NCBI RefSeq assembly: GCF_025466085.1
Contig: NZ_JANLOD010000048.1
Span: 1 to 64,000 of the forward strand
DNA from: Pseudomonas sp. 14P_8.1_Bac3
GTDB lineage: Bacteria; Pseudomonadota; Gammaproteobacteria; Pseudomonadales; Pseudomonadaceae
Reading direction: 5' to 3'
Length of the DNA: 64,000 bases
In this document: positions 1 to 8,067 of the stretch, piece after piece
Layout of the letters: each line of letters begins with the position of its first letter
How positions within the stretch are numbered: the first letter of the stretch is position 1
Position numbers and translations under genes: made by a program
The notes under the pieces: generated by a model
The model's database searches: none
What the model was told of the DNA's origin: nothing
Seen by the model: only the letters and a program-made list of their open reading frames with translations

Positions 1-22
1 AACCACAAGCTATGTTGCCCCA

Positions 23-58
23 CCCCCCCCCCCCCCCCCCACCCCCGCTCCCACAGGG
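23..58. repeat. C18 homopolymer followed by a half REP element
   Basis: An uninterrupted run of 18 cytosines (23-40) is followed by a sequence matching the outer half of the GGGAGCGGGC-type REP seen complete near 49.2 kb and 50.9 kb (CCGCTCCCACAGGG at 45-58). The inner half is absent. The tract lies about 175 bp upstream of cstA. A run of this length is prone to slippage in replication and to sequencing error, so its exact length is uncertain. Confidence 0.7.
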
Positions 59-68
59 TTCGTGGTAT

Positions 69-102
69 CTACGTAGAACTACGTAGGTGCCACGTACGTA
101 GT
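69..102. promoter_or_regulatory. Tandem CTACGTAG palindromes upstream of cstA, candidate operator
   Basis: Two perfect 8-bp palindromes CTACGTAG occur at 69-76 and 79-86, spaced 10 bp start to start (one helical turn), followed by a related CACGTACGTAG at 91-102 that overlaps a third TACGTA core. The phasing on one face of the helix and the position 110-145 bp before the cstA start suggest a multimeric regulator site. No regulator is identified; this is inference from the repeat structure. Confidence 0.4.
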
Positions 103-213
103 AACGCGGATTTATTTGTAGACGGCATGCGCGGATATTGGGCCCGCTCCGCACAGCGGACACAATTATAAAAATGACCGCCGCAGTCACGAGCTGTCGG
201 CAGGAGAATCTGT

Positions 214-2271
214 ATGCCCCGTCTGGCTAAACACCTCGCCTGGTTTGCCGTGGCTGTCCTGGGAGCGTTTGCGCTGAGTGTCGTGGCCCTGCGCCGCGGC
301 GAAGCGATCAACGCCCTTTGGATCGTAGTCGCAGCCGTCGCTATCTACCTCGTTGCTTACCGTTACTACAGCTTGTTCATCGCCAACAAGGTGATGCAAC
401 TCGACCCCAACCGCGCCACGCCCGCCGTGCTCAACAACGACGGTCTGGACTACGTACCGACCAACAAACACGTGCTCTTCGGTCACCACTTCGCGGCCAT
501 CGCTGGTGCGGGTCCGCTGGTCGGTCCAGTCCTCGCGGCGCAAATGGGCTACCTGCCCGGCACGCTGTGGCTGATCGCCGGCGTGGTGTTGGCGGGTGCG
601 GTTCAGGACTTCATGGTCCTGTTCATGTCCACTCGCCGCAACGGTCGTTCCCTGGGCGACATGGTCCGTGAAGAAATGGGCCGTATTCCCGGCACCATCG
701 CGCTGTTTGGCTGCTTCCTGATCATGATCATCATCCTCGCGGTGCTGGCGCTGATCGTGGTCAAAGCGTTGGCCGATAGCCCGTGGGGCATGTTCACGGT
801 CATGGCGACCATCCCGATCGCGATGTTCATGGGCATTTACATGCGCTACATCCGCCCGGGTCGCATCGGCGAGATTTCCATCGTCGGCGTGCTGTTGCTG
901 CTGGGTTCGATCTGGCTCGGCGGGCAGATTGCCGCGGATCCGGTCTGGGCCAAAGCGTTCACCTTCACCGGCGTACAAATTACCTGGATGTTGATTGGCT
1001 ACGGTTTCGTGGCGGCGGTGTTGCCGGTGTGGCTGATCCTGGCACCCCGTGACTACCTGTCGACGTTCCTGAAAATCGGCACCATCGTGGCGTTGGCGAT
1101 CGGCATCCTGATCACCATGCCCGAATTGAAAATGCCGGCCCTGACTCAGTTCATCGACGGCACCGGCCCGGTGTGGAAGGGCGGTCTGTTCCCGTTCCTG
1201 TTCATCACCATCGCCTGTGGCGCGGTCTCGGGTTTCCACGCGCTGATTGCGTCCGGCACCACGCCGAAATTGCTCGCCAGCGAAGGTCATGCCCGCTACA
1301 TCGGTTACGGCGGCATGCTGATGGAATCCTTCGTCGCCATCATGGCGATGGTCGCCGCCTCGGTGATCGAGCCGGGCGTGTACTTCGCCATGAACAGCCC
1401 GGCAGCCATTGTCGGCGCCGACGCTGTTTCGGTGGCGCAGACCGTCAGCAGCTGGGGTTTCCTGATCACCCCGGAGGCGCTGCAAGCGGTGGCCAAGGAC
1501 ATCGGTGAAACCACCATCCTGGCCCGTGCCGGCGGTGCGCCGACGTTGGCGGTGGGTATCGCGCAGATCCTGCACCACGTCCTGCCGGGTGAAAACACCA
1601 TGGCGTTCTGGTACCACTTCGCGATCCTGTTCGAAGCGCTGTTCATCCTGACCGCGGTCGACGCGGGCACCCGTGCCGGACGCTTCATGCTCCAGGACTT
1701 GCTCGGCTCGTTCGTGCCAGCGCTGAAGCGCACTGAATCCTGGACCGCCAACCTGATCGCCACTGCCGGTTGTGTGGCGATGTGGGGCTACTTGCTCTAT
1801 CAAGGTGTGATCGATCCGTTGGGTGGCATCAACACCTTGTGGCCGCTGTTCGGTATCTCCAACCAGATGCTGGCGGGTATCGCGCTGATGCTGGCGACCG
1901 TCGTGCTGATCAAGATGAAGCGTCAGCGCTACGTCTGGGTGACCATGCTGCCAGCGGTCTGGCTGCTGATCTGCACCACCACGGCCGGTTTCATCAAGCT
2001 GTTCGACGCCAACCCGGCAATCGGTTTCCTCGCGCTGGCGAAGAAATACAGTGATGCCCTGGCCAACGGTCAAGTGCTCGCGCCGGCCAAGAGCATCGAG
2101 CAGATGCAGCACGTGATCTACAACGCCTACACCAACGCCACGCTGACGGCGCTGTTCCTGCTGGTGGTGTTCAGCATCCTGTTCTTCGCCCTCAAGGTCG
2201 GCATTGCCGCCTGGGGAACCAAGGAACGCACGGATAAAGAAGCGCCATTCCAGGCCGTCCCGCAAGCTTGA
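214..2271 (+). CDS. cstA: Carbon starvation protein CstA (pyruvate/peptide transporter)
   Basis: A 685-residue inner-membrane protein of the CstA family, which takes up pyruvate and/or peptides when carbon is limiting. The sequence is almost wholly hydrophobic helices from about residue 5 to 660. It contains the family hallmarks DYVPTNKHVLFGHHFAAI (about 87-105) and the GPLVGPVLAAQMGYLPG segment, and length agrees with E. coli CstA (701 aa). The ATG at 214 follows an AGGAGA Shine-Dalgarno. It is followed after 15 bp by a YbdD/YjiX-type gene, the standard cstA partner, implying one operon ended by the hairpin at 2517-2547. Confidence 0.95.
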   Translation: MPRLAKHLAWFAVAVLGAFALSVVALRRGEAINALWIVVAAVAIYLVAYRYYSLFIANKVMQLDPNRATPAVLNNDGLDYVPTNKHVLFGHHFAAIAGAGPLVGPVLAAQMGYLPGTLWLIAGVVLAGAVQDFMVLFMSTRRNGRSLGDMVREEMGRIPGTIALFGCFLIMIIILAVLALIVVKALADSPWGMFTVMATIPIAMFMGIYMRYIRPGRIGEISIVGVLLLLGSIWLGGQIAADPVWAKAFTFTGVQITWMLIGYGFVAAVLPVWLILAPRDYLSTFLKIGTIVALAIGILITMPELKMPALTQFIDGTGPVWKGGLFPFLFITIACGAVSGFHALIASGTTPKLLASEGHARYIGYGGMLMESFVAIMAMVAASVIEPGVYFAMNSPAAIVGADAVSVAQTVSSWGFLITPEALQAVAKDIGETTILARAGGAPTLAVGIAQILHHVLPGENTMAFWYHFAILFEALFILTAVDAGTRAGRFMLQDLLGSFVPALKRTESWTANLIATAGCVAMWGYLLYQGVIDPLGGINTLWPLFGISNQMLAGIALMLATVVLIKMKRQRYVWVTMLPAVWLLICTTTAGFIKLFDANPAIGFLALAKKYSDALANGQVLAPAKSIEQMQHVIYNAYTNATLTALFLLVVFSILFFALKVGIAAWGTKERTDKEAPFQAVPQA

Positions 2272-2286
2272 TAGAGGGTTAGCAGC

Positions 2287-2484
2287 ATGTTCAATGACCT
2301 GAGTCGCCTCGGTAAATACCTCGGTCAGGCCGCGCGCCTGATGGTCGGCATGCCCGACTACGACAACTACGTCGAGCACATGCAGGCCAAGCACCCGGAC
2401 AAGCCCTTGATGGACTACGAGGCGTTCTTCCGCGAGCGCCAGGAAGCCCGATACGGCAGCAAGGCCGGGCCGAAGTGTTGCTGA
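2287..2484 (+). CDS. YbdD/YjiX family small protein (DUF466)
   Basis: A 65-residue protein with the conserved core [14 protein letters not shown] and the C-terminal [11 protein letters not shown] typical of the YbdD/YjiX family. Members sit immediately downstream of cstA or btsT and are thought to be needed for function or assembly of those pyruvate transporters. The gene starts 15 bp after the cstA stop with AGGGTTAGC as weak ribosome site, so it is probably translationally linked. It is soluble and cysteine-ended, with no signal peptide. Confidence 0.9.
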   Translation: MFNDLSRLGKYLGQAARLMVGMPDYDNYVEHMQAKHPDKPLMDYEAFFRERQEARYGSKAGPKCC

Positions 2485-2516
2485 AACACCGCAACACAGC
2501 ACTAGGTGACACCTAC

Positions 2517-2547
2517 AAAAACGCCGCTCATTGAGCGGCGTTTTTTT
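2517..2547 (+). terminator. Rho-independent terminator of cstA-yjiX
   Basis: The arms AACGCCGCTCA and TGAGCGGCGTT form a long GC-rich stem with a tiny loop, followed by a run of seven T residues. It lies 33 bp past the end of the YjiX-type gene. A-residues on the other side also allow termination of the opposing small gene's transcript. Confidence 0.9.
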
Positions 2548-2571
2548 GTAGCAAAGGCATCACGGCAGGGC

Positions 2572-2802
2572 TCACGGCAATTCCTCCCACCTGACATCCG
2601 TCAAACCAGCCTTTTTAGCGTGATCGAGCAACCTGGCGTGATCGTCCTCGACGTTTTCTTCCCCATACAAAAGCCCCACGCCCGAATGCAGACACGCGTA
2701 ATACCACGCATCTTCATCGGTCATGTGCGAGTCCGGCTGGACAAACAGTCGTCGAGACTCGTTCAAGCAGTAGGTAATTTCAAAATGCCGAGAGCGCATC
2801 AT
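2572..2802 (-). CDS. Small conserved Pseudomonas-type protein, function unknown
   Basis: A 76-residue soluble acidic protein (MRSRHFEITYCLNE... to WEELP) without signal peptide or membrane segment. The pattern of an aspartate- and histidine-rich middle and an ITYC beta strand resembles short orphan proteins found in many Pseudomonas genomes, perhaps the DUF6555 type, but I cannot assign a function. The second methionine is an equally possible start. It converges on the cstA terminator and no antisense gene overlaps it, which supports it as real. Confidence 0.6.
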   Translation of the reverse strand: MMRSRHFEITYCLNESRRLFVQPDSHMTDEDAWYYACLHSGVGLLYGEENVEDDHARLLDHAKKAGLTDVRWEELP

Positions 2803-2976
2803 CCAAATTCTCCGGGGGATGCGGCTCGGACATTAGTGGCTTAGTGCCAGTTCCCTTTCTTTTTCGGTCTTCCTGCCGCGCGGAGGCCTTTTCTGCGTCG
2901 GCGAGCGCCTTCGCAGATACTTTGAACCCCCTCCCAACCGCTCTGCCTAACGCTTATCCATCAAGAGGGCGCGGCC

Positions 2977-3204
2977 ATGACTGAAGCAGCCAGTTATTTC
3001 ATGATTGTCGTTGCGGTGATCATCCTGCTCGTCGACCTGTGGGCGATTGTCAGCGTGTTTCGCAGCGATAAAGCCGTCGGGGTCAAGGCGGCGTGGGCGA
3101 TCGGGTTGATCGTGTTCCCGGTGATAGGGTTGATCGTGTGGGGCATCGCCGGCCCGCGGGGCATCAAGGAGGGGCCGACGTCGCCGGAGCACAGCAAAGG
3201 CTGA
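2977..3204 (+). CDS. PLDc_N-domain small membrane protein
   Basis: A 75-residue protein with two hydrophobic helices (about 8-28 and 38-58) joined by the FRSDKAVGVKAAW loop and followed by a short polar tail. This is the phospholipase D N-terminal (PLDc_N) module standing alone, a small inner-membrane protein of unknown role. An AAGAGG ribosome site precedes the ATG. It is monocistronic and ends at the nested hairpin 3216-3261. Confidence 0.75.
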   Translation: MTEAASYFMIVVAVIILLVDLWAIVSVFRSDKAVGVKAAWAIGLIVFPVIGLIVWGIAGPRGIKEGPTSPEHSKG

Positions 3205-3215
3205 GCGTTTTCAAT

Positions 3216-3261
3216 CCCGGCAAGAAAAAGCCCCGAATAAACGGGGCTTTGTCTTGCCGGG
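3216..3261. terminator. Nested bidirectional terminator between convergent genes
   Basis: An inner stem AAAGCCCCG/CGGGGCTTT with A and T flanks is enclosed by an outer stem CCCGGCAAG/CTTGCCGGG. It sits between the PLDc_N gene and the opposing VOC gene and could terminate both. Confidence 0.8.
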
Positions 3262-3322
3262 CAGTGCGCGTGAAAAAAGGGAAATGAACGCATGCGCGAG
3301 GCCGGCCCGACCTCTGACCGGT

Positions 3323-3706
3323 TTAAGCGGGTTTGAAGCAATAGGCCGCCAGCTTGTTACCGTCCAGATCCCGGGCATACGCAGCGTAGGCGTTGGGTGC
3401 CCAGCCACGTGGTCCTGGAAGGCCTTCACACGAACCGCCAGCGGCCAATGCTGCGGCATGGAAGGCGTCGATTGCTGCCCGCGTTGGCGCCTCGAAACTG
3501 ATGGTGACGCCGTTGCCGACACTGGCCGGCGCGCCGTTAGCCGGTTTCAGAACGAAAAAAGACGGCGCGTTCTCGCCCCAGATTGAGCCATTGTTTTCAA
3601 GATCAGCGAGACGTTTCTGACCCAGCGTACCCAGAACGTCGTCGTAGAAACGGCGGGCTCTGTCCAGGTCATTGGTGCCGACAGTCACGTGGGTAAACAC
3701 ACTCAT
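3323..3706 (-). CDS. VOC (glyoxalase/bleomycin-resistance fold) family protein
   Basis: A 127-residue protein starting MSVFTHVTVGTNDLDRA, the first beta-alpha-beta-beta-beta module of the vicinal oxygen chelate fold, ending with YARDLDGNKLAAYCF, the usual last strand. These are small metal-dependent enzymes or binding proteins; the substrate cannot be told. The start at 3706 is chosen because AGAGAG lies just upstream and homologues begin with this motif; a longer in-frame reading to 3814 has no ribosome site and adds an unrelated N-terminus. Confidence 0.85.
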   Translation of the reverse strand: MSVFTHVTVGTNDLDRARRFYDDVLGTLGQKRLADLENNGSIWGENAPSFFVLKPANGAPASVGNGVTISFEAPTRAAIDAFHAAALAAGGSCEGLPGPRGWAPNAYAAYARDLDGNKLAAYCFKPA

Positions 3707-4052
3707 TTTTTTATCTCTCTTATGGGTTGGGATGAGGTGAGCTTGCGTAGGCCCGTCCCAAAGAATGTGCGCTGGCCCGCCGAAATTACAGTGATGTATC
3801 TGCATCAATGCCATGTAACGAACGCATAGAAATCTCGGCGTACTTATTCGGGCAACGGATAGCCGCTGTTGTTCGGAAACTGGGCGTAGTGACTTCCGAT
3901 CTTGCAGCTTTTTTGAAAGGCCCGTTCAACGCCAGCGCCTACTCAGTCCTTCACCCTCCGCTAATAATTCCTCATCAAATTTCGCCGTGGTGGCTGAATG
4001 ATTTGGCCGTGAGGCCTGCGCACCCGGCCCTGGCTGTTGAATGAGGACGCTT
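3707..4052. other. Intergenic region between divergent VOC and racemase-fold genes
   Basis: About 345 bp with no convincing gene. It must hold promoters for both flanking genes. A TAATAAT -10-like hexamer lies at 3962-3968 for the rightward operon, without a clear -35. I found no sigma54 element and no strong inverted repeat. Confidence 0.5.
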
Positions 4053-4877
4053 ATGAGCATTCGTATCTGGCATCAAAGTTTCACCGTGCTTAGCGATTTG
4101 GGCGCTTACGACGAAGCGTTGCGCGCACATTTTCGCAAGGTTGCCCGTCCCGGTACGGAAATCCATATGCATGGGATGCTTCCAGGCACATACCGCAACC
4201 ACTATCCCGGCGATGACATCAAGTACTCGTCACTTCAATACTTGCATGGGCTTCAGTTCATGGCGGCGGGCATCAATGCCCAGAACCAGGGTTTCGATGC
4301 CTATGCCATCAGCACGCTGCCGGAGCCGGCCCTCAAGGAAACCCGCAGCCTGCTGGATATTCCGGTGGTGGGTTACGGCGAATCCGCGATGCTCACTGCG
4401 TGCATGCTGGGTCGTACCTTTGGCGTGTTGGTCTTCATCAACGAACTGGCTGAACAGGTCACTGAAAATGCTTCCCGGCATGGCCTTTCCGCACGCATGA
4501 CCGGGGTACGCCATGTCGGCTTCCACTTTGCCGACGTGCTGGCAGCCTTTACCGACCCCGGTGATCTTATCCAGAGCTTCCGCAGCGCTGCACGTGGTCT
4601 GATTGCGCAAGGTGCCGAGGTGATCATTCCTGGCGAGGCGCCGCTTAACGTGTTGCTGGCAACCCATGGCATTAATGAGGTCGACGGCGTGCCCGTACTC
4701 GATTCACTGGGTGCATGGGTTAAACAGGCGGAAGCCATGGTGGACTTGCGCCGCGCCAATGGAACGAAGACTTGCAATCGCGGTTATTTTTCGGCGCAAC
4801 CGGCACCTGATCGGGTTCAGGAAGTCTTTGCGTTTTATGGCTTGTCCCGATTTCTACAATCCGGAGCCCAGGTATGA
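4053..4877 (+). CDS. Asp/Glu/hydantoin racemase-fold protein lacking both catalytic cysteines
   Basis: A 274-residue member of the Asp/Glu/hydantoin racemase superfamily (two pseudo-symmetric alpha/beta halves, DIPVVGYGESA at 102-112, FGVLVF at 123-128). In true racemases a cysteine follows the strand after DA.VI in each half. Here these positions read ISTLPEP (Thr88) and IIPGEAP (Glu195), so the two-cysteine mechanism is not possible. Cys117 is in a helix and is not equivalent. The start at 4053 (MSIRIW) is preferred over 4041 because GAGGACG precedes it by the right distance. It overlaps the next flavoprotein by ATGA, so it is the first gene of a four-gene operon. Its role may be isomerase, decarboxylase or binding protein. 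Confidence 0.8.
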   Translation: MSIRIWHQSFTVLSDLGAYDEALRAHFRKVARPGTEIHMHGMLPGTYRNHYPGDDIKYSSLQYLHGLQFMAAGINAQNQGFDAYAISTLPEPALKETRSLLDIPVVGYGESAMLTACMLGRTFGVLVFINELAEQVTENASRHGLSARMTGVRHVGFHFADVLAAFTDPGDLIQSFRSAARGLIAQGAEVIIPGEAPLNVLLATHGINEVDGVPVLDSLGAWVKQAEAMVDLRRANGTKTCNRGYFSAQPAPDRVQEVFAFYGLSRFLQSGAQV

Positions 4878-6253
4878 ATCATCACGAATGCGACCTGCTG
4901 GTAATCGGTGGCGGGCTGGCGGGTTTTTGCGCAGCGCTGACTGCAGCCCAAGCGGGATTGCAGGTGGTATTGCTGGAAAAAACCTCGCTAACCGGTGGCT
5001 CGTCGGCCATGAGCGGAGGTTGTCTGGCCTTCGCCGGCACCGATCTGCAACGTTCACACGGCATTGAGGACTCCTCACAGCTGCTGTTTGATGACCTGGT
5101 CGATGTGGGTAAGGGTGAATGCGACGGAACCTTGGTCAAGCTGTACACAGACCACCAATTGGAAACCTATCAATGGCTCAAGGACAACGGGGTTGTGTTT
5201 GCCGATGTCATCGAAGCCGCCTCAGGGCAGTCGGTACCACGGGTGCACAACGTGGATCCAGCCGACATGGTGCGTCAACTTCAACTGGCTGCGCTCGCAA
5301 CCAACAATGTCGAGGTCTGGTTGCATAGCCGTGCCCGGCGCTTGCTGCGCAACGCAAGTGGCCGCGTAGCAGGGGCCGTTGTCGAGCGTAACGGTGAGCA
5401 GGAGGAAGTCACGGCTCGCAGCGCGGTGTTGTTGGCCAGCGGTGGTTTCGTTCAGGACCGCGAGTTGATTCATCGCTTTGCCCCCCAGTACGACAACGCA
5501 GTGTTCATCGGTGGCGAAGGCAATGAAGGGGATGGTCTGCGCATGGCTTGGGCCTTGGGCGCGGATGTGCGCGATATGCCCTACATCAAGGGCACGTTCG
5601 GCAAACACCCGATGGACGAGCACAACCACCACGCGTGCCTGGCGGTTTACAAAGGCGCCATCGCGGTGAATCAGGACGGGCGACGTTTTGTCGACGAGTC
5701 GCAGTCCTACAAGTTGCTTGGCGATGCGGTGATGCAGCAGACGTTTGGGGTCGGTTATCAGATTCTTGACCAGGACATCATGGACAGTGGCGACAACCAG
5801 GTCCGTATCCTTGACTTCACAAGGCGGCTGGAGGAAGGGTTGTTCGTCGAGTCGCAGACACTGGAGCAGTTGGCGCGCCTGATCGAAGTTCCCGAAGACG
5901 TCTTGCTGGCCGAAGTGGCCGCCTACAACAAGGCCGTGCGTGAGGGCCAGCCACCAGCGTTTGGCCGTCAGCATCTGGTTCATCATCACGGCCAATTACG
6001 CACCATCGAGCGTCCGCCGTTTTATGCCTACCCTTCGACGGCCGCGGTATTCGGCACGTACTGCGGAGTAATCGTCGACACGCGTTTGCGCGTGCTTGAT
6101 GTATTCGGTGAACCCATCGAGGGGTTGCTGGCGGCGGGTGAGATCATCGGTGGCTTTCACGGTGCCGCCTACATGACCGGTTCGGCGCTGGGCAAGGCGG
6201 CCGTCTTCGGACGCTTGGCCGGTGAATTCATGGGCAATGCGAGCGAGGGCTGA
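4874..6253 (+). CDS. FAD-dependent oxidoreductase, fumarate reductase/3-ketosteroid dehydrogenase-like (flavoprotein 1)
   Basis: A 459-residue soluble flavoprotein of the fumarate reductase/flavocytochrome c/KstD family. The dinucleotide-binding motif GGGLAG is at 12-17, LLEKTSLTGGSSAMSGG follows, and the C-terminal FAD contact is AAGEIIGGFHGAAYMTGSAL. The arginine of fumarate reductases in the last motif is not present, so desaturation of a C-C bond is more likely than fumarate reduction (inference). There is no Tat or Sec signal and no heme motif. Translation is coupled to the gene before (ATGA) and the ETF beta gene starts 2 bp after its stop, suggesting that its electrons go to that ETF. 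Confidence 0.85.
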   Translation: MNHHECDLLVIGGGLAGFCAALTAAQAGLQVVLLEKTSLTGGSSAMSGGCLAFAGTDLQRSHGIEDSSQLLFDDLVDVGKGECDGTLVKLYTDHQLETYQWLKDNGVVFADVIEAASGQSVPRVHNVDPADMVRQLQLAALATNNVEVWLHSRARRLLRNASGRVAGAVVERNGEQEEVTARSAVLLASGGFVQDRELIHRFAPQYDNAVFIGGEGNEGDGLRMAWALGADVRDMPYIKGTFGKHPMDEHNHHACLAVYKGAIAVNQDGRRFVDESQSYKLLGDAVMQQTFGVGYQILDQDIMDSGDNQVRILDFTRRLEEGLFVESQTLEQLARLIEVPEDVLLAEVAAYNKAVREGQPPAFGRQHLVHHHGQLRTIERPPFYAYPSTAAVFGTYCGVIVDTRLRVLDVFGEPIEGLLAAGEIIGGFHGAAYMTGSALGKAAVFGRLAGEFMGNASEG

Positions 6254-6255
6254 AC

Positions 6256-7044
6256 ATGAAGATTCTTGTTTTGCTCGCCGGCGTAGCGGATATCCGCTTC
6301 CCGTTGCACTCCATCAGTTTAAGTAGCCAGGCAACGATCGACGAGCAAGGATCGCCCCGGCGTGTACTCAGCCCATTTGACGAGGCCGCTTTGGAAGTCG
6401 CACTGAAACTGCGTGATGCGTGCACCACAACGCAGGTCGATGTGTTGCTGTTGGACGGCGCCAACAGCGAAAACCTGATGCGTAGTGTCGCGGCTTTTCG
6501 TCCCGATTCATTGCAATGTCTGGAGCTGAAACCTTTCCAACCCTGGGATGCCCGTCAGACAGCCGCGCAGATCTCCGGCCTGATTGAGCGCGATTACGGC
6601 GGGCATGAACTGGTGCTGGTGGGGCGTGAAATGGGTGATCTGGATGAAGGCAGTATCGCGGTATTGCTGGCACGCCGGCTCGGCAGATCGCAGTTTGCCA
6701 TGGCCCAGTCTGGCCGGTGGCAAGGCGAGCAGCTGTGGCTCATGCGCGAGCGCGGCACTTGCGAAGAGTGGCTCAGGGTTGATCAGCCCTTATTGGCGAG
6801 TGTGACCAATGATCGACGCAACAAGCTGCGATACCCGCTCATGAAAAATGTCATGCAGGCCAAACGCATGACATTTTCCCATGTCGCTGCGTCGGCCCCG
6901 ATACGTGCGGGTATGACCTTGTCACAGCTGCAAGCCGCTCCGGTGATACCTCGTAGCGGGCAGTGTCGGCTATTGAGCGGGGACGTCGGACAGCAGGCCA
7001 AAGCGTTGGCCTGCTGGTTGAAAGAGCAAGGGGTCAACTCATGA
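6256..7044 (+). CDS. Electron transfer flavoprotein beta subunit (EtfB/FixA-like)
   Basis: A 262-residue ETF beta-type protein. It contains LSPFDEAALEVALKLRD, the usual N-terminal NPFDE.A.EEALRL segment, a VREMGDLDEGSIAVLLARRLG stretch matching the G....D...G.....A..LG AMP-binding region, and RNKLRYPLMKNVMQAK, the family's ....P.L..IM.AKK sequence. It is divergent from housekeeping EtfB and is presumably a paralogue serving the upstream flavoprotein. It lies 2 bp after the flavoprotein gene and overlaps etfA-like by ATGA. Confidence 0.85.
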   Translation: MKILVLLAGVADIRFPLHSISLSSQATIDEQGSPRRVLSPFDEAALEVALKLRDACTTTQVDVLLLDGANSENLMRSVAAFRPDSLQCLELKPFQPWDARQTAAQISGLIERDYGGHELVLVGREMGDLDEGSIAVLLARRLGRSQFAMAQSGRWQGEQLWLMRERGTCEEWLRVDQPLLASVTNDRRNKLRYPLMKNVMQAKRMTFSHVAASAPIRAGMTLSQLQAAPVIPRSGQCRLLSGDVGQQAKALACWLKEQGVNS

Positions 7045-8000
7045 GCAGAGTTCTGACGGTCATTCCCCAGGCCTGGGGTGCCCAGGCTCTGGAGGCAGCA
7101 CTCGGTGCAGCTCAACAGGTCAGTGCCGGGGAGGGTTTTGCGGCGGTGCTGATCTGCAGTCAGTCCAGTGCGCAAGATGCTGAGTTGGCGACGCGGGCCG
7201 GGGCAAGGCAGGTATATCAGTCCGTGCATGCGGCGTTAGGTGAATGTGACGAGCCGCAGGTTCTGGTGGCGGCGGTCGCCGAAGCCCTGCGGGCGATTCC
7301 TCGGCTTGGCGGCGAGGTGCCATTGGTCTTGCTGCCTCCCGGCCCGCAAGGTGAGGAGCTTGCCGCGCTGTTGGCCGACTCTCTCGATGGTCAGGCGGTG
7401 GGGCGTTGTGTCGTGCTGCGATTTGAGGGCGATGCACTGCTGGCTGAACGTACAGCGTGGGGTGGGCGCATGCGCGTCTCCCTGCAAGTCAACCGCGGTC
7501 CTGCGTTCGCCTGTTTGCGGGCAGGGCGTGCGCTGTTCAATATTGAAGCCAGCGCCGATATTTTTACTATCGAGTTACACGGCCACTTGCCTAAGGCGCT
7601 GACGCTGGATAAACGTGAAAGCGGCCAACGCCTGCCGCCTCTGGAGGGCGCCAAGCTGGTGGTTTCTGGTGGACGAGGGGTCAATGAACAAGGCTTTGCC
7701 TTGCTTGAGCAGCTGGCGTTGAGCTTGGGAGGAACGCTCGGCGGCAGTCTACCTGCCGTGGATGCAGGCATGGTGCCGGTGATGCGTCAGGTAGGTGTGT
7801 CGGGCAAGTTTGTCAGCCCGCATATCTACGTGGCGGTGGGTATCTCTGGCACCCTGCAGCATTTGGCCGGGGTGAGTCTGGAGAGCTGTATCGTGGCCAT
7901 TAATCAGGATCCCGATGCGGACATTTTCAAGGTCGCGAACCTCGGGATCGTTGCCCCTTGGGAAGCACTGCTGCCTGCGTTGCTGGATGAGTTGCGATAG
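7041..8000 (+). CDS. Electron transfer flavoprotein alpha subunit (EtfA/FixB-like)
   Basis: A 319-residue ETF alpha protein. The C-terminal FAD domain is clear: GGRGVNEQGF, PAVDAGMVP, VGVSGKFVSPHIYVAVGISG, LQHLAGV and VAINQDPDADIFKVANLGIV follow each other as in the family (FAD-binding segment about 210-310). The N-terminal domain is short and divergent. The start at 7041 is fixed by the ATGA overlap with the beta gene; an upstream in-frame start at 6963 would lie inside that gene. With the beta subunit it would carry electrons to the respiratory chain through an ETF:quinone oxidoreductase, which is not in this window. Confidence 0.88.
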   Translation: MSRVLTVIPQAWGAQALEAALGAAQQVSAGEGFAAVLICSQSSAQDAELATRAGARQVYQSVHAALGECDEPQVLVAAVAEALRAIPRLGGEVPLVLLPPGPQGEELAALLADSLDGQAVGRCVVLRFEGDALLAERTAWGGRMRVSLQVNRGPAFACLRAGRALFNIEASADIFTIELHGHLPKALTLDKRESGQRLPPLEGAKLVVSGGRGVNEQGFALLEQLALSLGGTLGGSLPAVDAGMVPVMRQVGVSGKFVSPHIYVAVGISGTLQHLAGVSLESCIVAINQDPDADIFKVANLGIVAPWEALLPALLDELR

Positions 8001-8024
8001 AGCCCTGAGCACCGAAGAACCTGT

Positions 8025-8053
8025 GCCAGTCCACTGAAGCGGCTGGCATTTTG
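8025..8053 (+). terminator. Weak hairpin terminator after the ETF operon
   Basis: TGCCAG (8025-8030) pairs with CTGGCA (8044-8049) across a 13-nt loop and is followed by TTTT. The stem is short, so termination may be partial. It lies between the converging ETF alpha and LysR genes. Confidence 0.4.
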
Positions 8054-8067
8054 GGTTGACGAGGGGA

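Noticed and set aside
187..2502. Long open frame antisense to cstA
   Set aside because: It is a GC-driven mirror of cstA: low-complexity, rich in Arg, His, Gln and Asp, with no family resemblance and no ribosome site.
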